Part shown: positions 4,814 through 7,810 of the stretch, in pieces
How positions within the stretch are numbered: position 1 is the first letter of the stretch
Layout of the letters: the number at the start of each line of letters is the position of its first letter
Origin: Ruminococcaceae bacterium UBA2806
Lineage (GTDB): Bacteria; Bacillota; Clostridia; Oscillospirales; Acutalibacteraceae
Reading direction: 5' to 3'
Assembly (NCBI GenBank): GCA_002351795.1
Contig: DEHG01000057.1
Span: 1-7,810, forward strand
DNA length: 7,810 nucleotides
Program-made: the position numbers and the translations under genes
The notes under the pieces: model-generated
The model's database searches: none
What the model saw: the letters and a program-made list of their open reading frames with translations, nothing else
What the model was told of the DNA's origin: nothing

Positions 4814-7324
4814 TTATTTTTTTGATACAGTACATTTATATCCTGCACCGATAACTGCATCTTTCAGTATATCCGCTGATACATCCCCGCATAGCATCAC
4901 TACAGCCTGTTTTTTCTCAAGGCTGACATCAGCGGACTGAACTCCGTCGATACCCTCAAGCGCCTCTTTGACATGGGCGGTGCATTTATCACACATCATG
5001 CCCTTTACCTTCAACACGACCTTTTTATCGCTGTCGTTTTTATTATCACTTACAGCACTTACCTGAGCCGATTCCATTCTGAACCTTCTCAGCCGCAAAG
5101 CATTTGTCACAACGCAGACGGAGCTGAAACTCATTGCCGCTGCGCCGATCATGGGATTGAGCATTATTCCAAATCCGTAAAACACGCCTGCCGCAACAGG
5201 TATGCCTATGGAATTATAAAAGAATGCCCAGAAAAGATTCTGTCTTATAGTCCTCATGACAGCTCTGCTCAGACGAATAGTATTTACAACATCATAAAGA
5301 TCATTTTTCATCAGCACTATATCTGCACAGTCTATAGCAATATCTGTTCCTGCGCCTATGGCGATACCTACATCTGCGCTGACAAGAGCAGGCGCATCGT
5401 TTATCCCGTCGCCTACCATAGCCGTACATTTTCCCTTTGCTTTAAGCTCGGATATCTTTTTTTCCTTATCTGCGGGGAATACCCCAGAAATAACATTTTC
5501 TATCCCTGCTGCTTTTCCTACTGCCGCTGCGGTACGGGCATTATCTCCCGTCAGCATTATTACATCGATGCCCATATCACGCAAAGCCTTTACCGCTGCG
5601 GGGCTTTCAGGCTTTATCATATCTGCGGCGGCTATGATGCCTATAAGCTCATTATCACGTATAAAATACATCGGTGTTTTTCCGTCATCTGCAAGCTCAT
5701 CAGCTTTTTTTCTTATTTCATCGGTAATATAAGGCGCAGCAAGCTCTGCATTTCCTGCGCTGTAAAGAATACCCTGCGCCGCTGCGGAAACTCCCAGACC
5801 TTCTGTACGTTTAAAATCTTTCATCGTAAAAGAGGGAATATTATTCTTTTCCGCTTCTCTGACAATAGCCTGTGCAAGCGGATGTTCGGACATCTTTTCG
5901 AGGGAATATGCCGCAGACAGAAGCTCTGTCTCTTTTATATCTCCGAATGGTATTATATCCGTCACCTCAGGTCTGCCCTGTGTGACGGTGCCTGTCTTAT
6001 CAAGAATGACGGTATCCGTTTTATGTGCGGCTTCAAGACTTTCAGCCGATTTTATAAGGATGCCTCCAGCAGTTCCCCTTCCTGTACCTACCATTATAGC
6101 GGTAGGAGTTGCCAGTCCGAGGGCACAGGGACAGGAAATGACCAGTACCGATACAGCCGCCGTAAAAGCATGGGCAGCGCCGAAACCAAGCAGCAGCCAT
6201 ACGACCGCTGTTACAACGGCAATTGACATAACGACCGGGACAAATATGCCGCTTACCTTATCCGCAAGCTTCTGTACAGGCGCTTTGGAGCTTGTGGCGT
6301 CATCGACAAGCTGTATTATCTGAGCAAGCGCAGTATCAGAGCCGACCTTTTCAGCCTTCATTATAAAAAAGCCTGAAACGCTGACCGTACCCCCGACGAC
6401 CTTATCACCCTGTTTTTTATATACGGGAATACTCTCGCCGGTTATGCCGGATTCATCCACAGAGGCGCTGCCCTCTGTTATCGCACCGTCAACAGGAACG
6501 GAACTGCCCGGACGGACGCAAAGCAGATCACCGACCTGAATATCCGATGTGGGTATCTCGGATTCTTTGCCGTCACGAAGAATGACCGCTGTTTTTGGCG
6601 AAAGATCCATAAGTCCTACTATAGCTGCAGTCGTGCGCTTTTTTGCAAGAGTTTCAAAATACTTTCCAAGCGTTATAAGAGTGAGTATCATGCCGACAGA
6701 TTCAAAATAAAGCGTCGAACCGAAGCTGTGAACTGTTTCCATACTGCCTGTGCTGTAGCCGTAAAGAATACCATAAAGCGCATAAATGCCGTATATCATA
6801 GAAGCGCCCGAACCGACAGCGATAAGCGTATCCATATTAGGAGAACCGTGAAAAAGCGACAGAAATCCGTTTTTGTAATACTTGAAATTGATACCGATAA
6901 CAGGCAGGGTCAGAAGAAACTGAGTAAATGCATTTATACCTATGTTTTCCATTCCTACAAAGCATTGCGGCAAAGGCAGGGAAAGCATATGTCCCATTGC
7001 AAGATAGGACAAAGCGATACTGAAAACAGCGGAAACAATAAGCCTTTCCAGCATTGTTTTCTGCTGCTGGTCCTCATTCTTTAATGGAACGGCAGCAGAT
7101 TTGTTTTTTTTCTCCCCGTGAACTGATGCACCATAGCCGCCCTTTTCAACCGCATTTATTATGTCATTTTCGCTGACAGAGCCGCTGTCAAAGCTTACGA
7201 CCATATTATTTTTCAGCAGATTGACAGAAACGCTTTCCACTCCGTTAAGAGAAGATACGCATTTATCGACTCTTGCGCTGCATGCCGCACAGCTCATCCC
7301 CGTTATATCAAATTTTTGTTTCAA
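4814..7324 (-). CDS. copA: Cu(I)-exporting P1B-type ATPase with N- and C-terminal metal-binding domains (836 aa)
   Basis: This inner-membrane pump exports Cu(I) using ATP. An N-terminal HMA domain carries GMSCAAC (C12, C15). Membrane helices are at about 95-112, 132-150, 164-188, 205-222, 358-380, 386-410, 696-718 and 722-742. The actuator has TGES (295-298), the transmembrane metal site CPC (398-400), and the phosphorylation site DKTGT (D442). The nucleotide domain has HP (481-482), and the hinge is GDGINDAP (638-645). YN (703-704) in helix 7 and M731...S735 (MSFSS) in helix 8 are the Cu+-ATPase signature. After a linker, a second HMA domain (about 768-833) carries GMMCDKC (C778, C781), resembling a fused CopZ-like chaperone. 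Most relatives carry HMA domains only at the N-terminus. The start is TTG (7322-7324): an in-frame TGA lies three codons upstream, GAGGGTGA is 6 bases away, and the next ATG would destroy the first HMA motif. Ag(I) may also be a substrate. Confidence 0.97.
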   Translation of the reverse strand: MKQKFDITGMSCAACSARVDKCVSSLNGVESVSVNLLKNNMVVSFDSGSVSENDIINAVEKGGYGASVHGEKKNKSAAVPLKNEDQQQKTMLERLIVSAVFSIALSYLAMGHMLSLPLPQCFVGMENIGINAFTQFLLTLPVIGINFKYYKNGFLSLFHGSPNMDTLIAVGSGASMIYGIYALYGILYGYSTGSMETVHSFGSTLYFESVGMILTLITLGKYFETLAKKRTTAAIVGLMDLSPKTAVILRDGKESEIPTSDIQVGDLLCVRPGSSVPVDGAITEGSASVDESGITGESIPVYKKQGDKVVGGTVSVSGFFIMKAEKVGSDTALAQIIQLVDDATSSKAPVQKLADKVSGIFVPVVMSIAVVTAVVWLLLGFGAAHAFTAAVSVLVISCPCALGLATPTAIMVGTGRGTAGGILIKSAESLEAAHKTDTVILDKTGTVTQGRPEVTDIIPFGDIKETELLSAAYSLEKMSEHPLAQAIVREAEKNNIPSFTMKDFKRTEGLGVSAAAQGILYSAGNAELAAPYITDEIRKKADELADDGKTPMYFIRDNELIGIIAAADMIKPESPAAVKALRDMGIDVIMLTGDNARTAAAVGKAAGIENVISGVFPADKEKKISELKAKGKCTAMVGDGINDAPALVSADVGIAIGAGTDIAIDCADIVLMKNDLYDVVNTIRLSRAVMRTIRQNLFWAFFYNSIGIPVAAGVFYGFGIMLNPMIGAAAMSFSSVCVVTNALRLRRFRMESAQVSAVSDNKNDSDKKVVLKVKGMMCDKCTAHVKEALEGIDGVQSADVSLEKKQAVVMLCGDVSADILKDAVIGAGYKCTVSKK

Positions 7325-7330
7325 TAACGA

Positions 7331-7338
7331 TCACCCTC
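7331..7338 (-). promoter_or_regulatory. Ribosome-binding site that fixes the TTG start of copA
   Basis: Minus-strand GAGGGTGA ends 6 bases before TTG at 7322-7324. The frame is closed by a TGA inside this site, so no earlier start is possible. Confidence 0.8.
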
Positions 7339-7369
7339 TTTATTCACAAACCGGCATCTGGGTTTTGCG

Positions 7370-7396
7370 CTGCAGCTTAGCAAAAAGCCCCAAAAA
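7370..7396 (-). other. Hairpin in the copA 5' leader
   Basis: In the minus-strand RNA, GGG + UUUU + GC on the 5' side can pair with GC + AAAA + CCC on the 3' side, with a two-base and a one-base bulge. The loop carries the self-complementary GCTGCAGC. It lies in the middle of the roughly 93-base leader and is preceded by six U (7396-7391). It does not cover the ribosome-binding site and no U-run follows, so it is not a plain terminator. Its role is unknown. Confidence 0.4.
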
Positions 7397-7423
7397 ACAG
7401 ATTCATTCATTGTTTCATATTTT

Positions 7424-7452
7424 ACTATAGCATTTTATTCTGTACAAATCAA
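7424..7452 (-). promoter_or_regulatory. Promoter of copA
   Basis: Minus-strand TTGATT (7447-7452) and TATAGT (7424-7429), 17 bases apart, with initiation near 7417. The 17-base spacing argues against a CueR/MerR-type activator, which uses 19-20 base spacers. No CopY box (TACANNTGTA) and no GC-rich CsoR palindrome are seen, so the copper regulator cannot be named. Confidence 0.65.
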
Positions 7453-7534
7453 TAAAAAAGTTTTTTAAGGATTCTGAGTCTTGTTCTGTTGCAGGTTTTT
7501 AAATCTTACAAATTTTTTTACATCAGCGTCTTTT

Positions 7535-7563
7535 TTGACAATCTTCGGCATAAGCTGTATTGA
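7535..7563 (+). promoter_or_regulatory. Candidate promoter of the divergent membrane protein gene
   Basis: A perfect -35 TTGACA (7535-7540) is followed after 17 bases by TATTGA (7558-7563), which matches the -10 consensus at only three positions. Position relative to the ATG at 7587 is sensible. The -10 is poor, so another element or an activator may be involved. Confidence 0.45.
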
Positions 7564-7586
7564 AAATATTGTACGGTGGTGTTGTC

Positions 7587-7810
7587 ATGAAAATAAAAAA
7601 AGCATCCTTAAAAGATATACTCGGTTTTTTTATTGTCAGTATTGTCGGGAGCATATGCCACTTTGTTTATGAGCTTAGCGGGAAAAATATTATCGCTGCC
7701 TGCTTTACTCCGATAAACGAAAGCACCTGGGAGCATCTTAAACTGCTTTTCTTTCCGTTTATAATATTTGTATTGATAGAATTTTTTATTTACGGAAAAA
7801 ATATCAGCGG
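7587..7810 (+). CDS. Membrane protein, DUF6512-like, cut off by the window end (first 74 codons)
   Basis: The frame begins with ATG at 7587 and remains open to the window edge. A modest ribosome-binding site (GGTGG, about 7 bases upstream) precedes it. The N-terminus is basic (MKIKKASLK), followed by a membrane helix (about 10-28) containing HFVYELSG (25-32). Then comes the highly polar motif FTPINESTWEHLKLLFFP (40-57) and a second helix (about 53-70). The NES-WEHLKL motif together with the H-F-x-Y-E motif resembles a Firmicutes membrane-protein family that I know as DUF6512; this name is from memory and moderately sure. Function is unknown. The gene diverges from copA across a 262-base region, but separate promoters mean shared copper control is not implied. 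Confidence 0.8.
   Translation, partial: MKIKKASLKDILGFFIVSIVGSICHFVYELSGKNIIAACFTPINESTWEHLKLLFFPFIIFVLIEFFIYGKNIS

Noticed and set aside
4973..6226. Long plus-strand open frame of 417 codons opposite copA
   Set aside because: It lies fully antisense to a clearly conserved ATPase; its translation is rich in Cys, His, Tyr and Ser with no domain, as expected for a shadow frame.
7441..7446. TGTACA palindrome as a CopY-type copper operator
   Set aside because: The CopY box requires TACANNTGTA; this is only a six-base palindrome inside the spacer of the copA promoter.
1..7810. CRISPR array, toxin-antitoxin pair, phage or defence island
   Set aside because: No regularly spaced direct repeats, no integrase, nuclease or transposase, and every substantial frame is accounted for by core-type genes.

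Overview
The window looks like a chromosomal housekeeping and stress segment from a moderately AT-rich anaerobic member of the Clostridia. A Ruminococcus/Oscillospiraceae-type organism is my best guess. The reasons are the oxygen-scavenging flavodiiron protein fused to flavin-reductase and rubredoxin domains, strong purine-rich Shine-Dalgarno sites, sigma-A promoters with exact consensus hexamers, very AT-rich intergenic DNA, and a divergent membrane gene of a Firmicutes-type family. The genus is inference; there is no rRNA or other marker to fix it.

All complete genes lie on the minus strand, so read from right to left. At the right edge, a cut-off plus-strand membrane protein gene (from 7587, DUF6512-like) diverges from copA (4814-7324), a copper-exporting P1B-type ATPase with metal-binding domains at both ends and a TTG start. 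Next come a cytoplasmic cyclophilin peptidyl-prolyl isomerase (4148-4669) and metK, S-adenosylmethionine synthetase (2860-4044), which ends in a clear intrinsic terminator. Then comes a four-domain flavodiiron oxidoreductase (900-2690) with its own consensus promoter and a PerR-like box over the -10. After an orphan gap of 294 bases with two inverted-repeat structures there is a small acidic protein of unknown function (186-605). A complete tRNA-Gln(CUG) gene with encoded CCA (1-74) sits behind a consensus promoter and helically phased A-tracts.

The genes do not form a single pathway. CopA exports Cu(I), the flavodiiron protein removes O2 (or NO) at the expense of NAD(P)H-derived electrons, MetK makes the methyl donor SAM, and the cyclophilin helps protein folding. 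Copper and oxygen defence being close together is suggestive only, because each has its own promoter. The cyclophilin and metK may be co-transcribed, as they are about 100 bases apart with only a weak hairpin between them.

I found no CRISPR array, insertion sequence, phage gene or evident new defence system. The points most worth a second look are the PerR-like operator, the structured 606-899 gap, the copA leader hairpin, and the acidic DDDDDGWL tail of the unknown protein.
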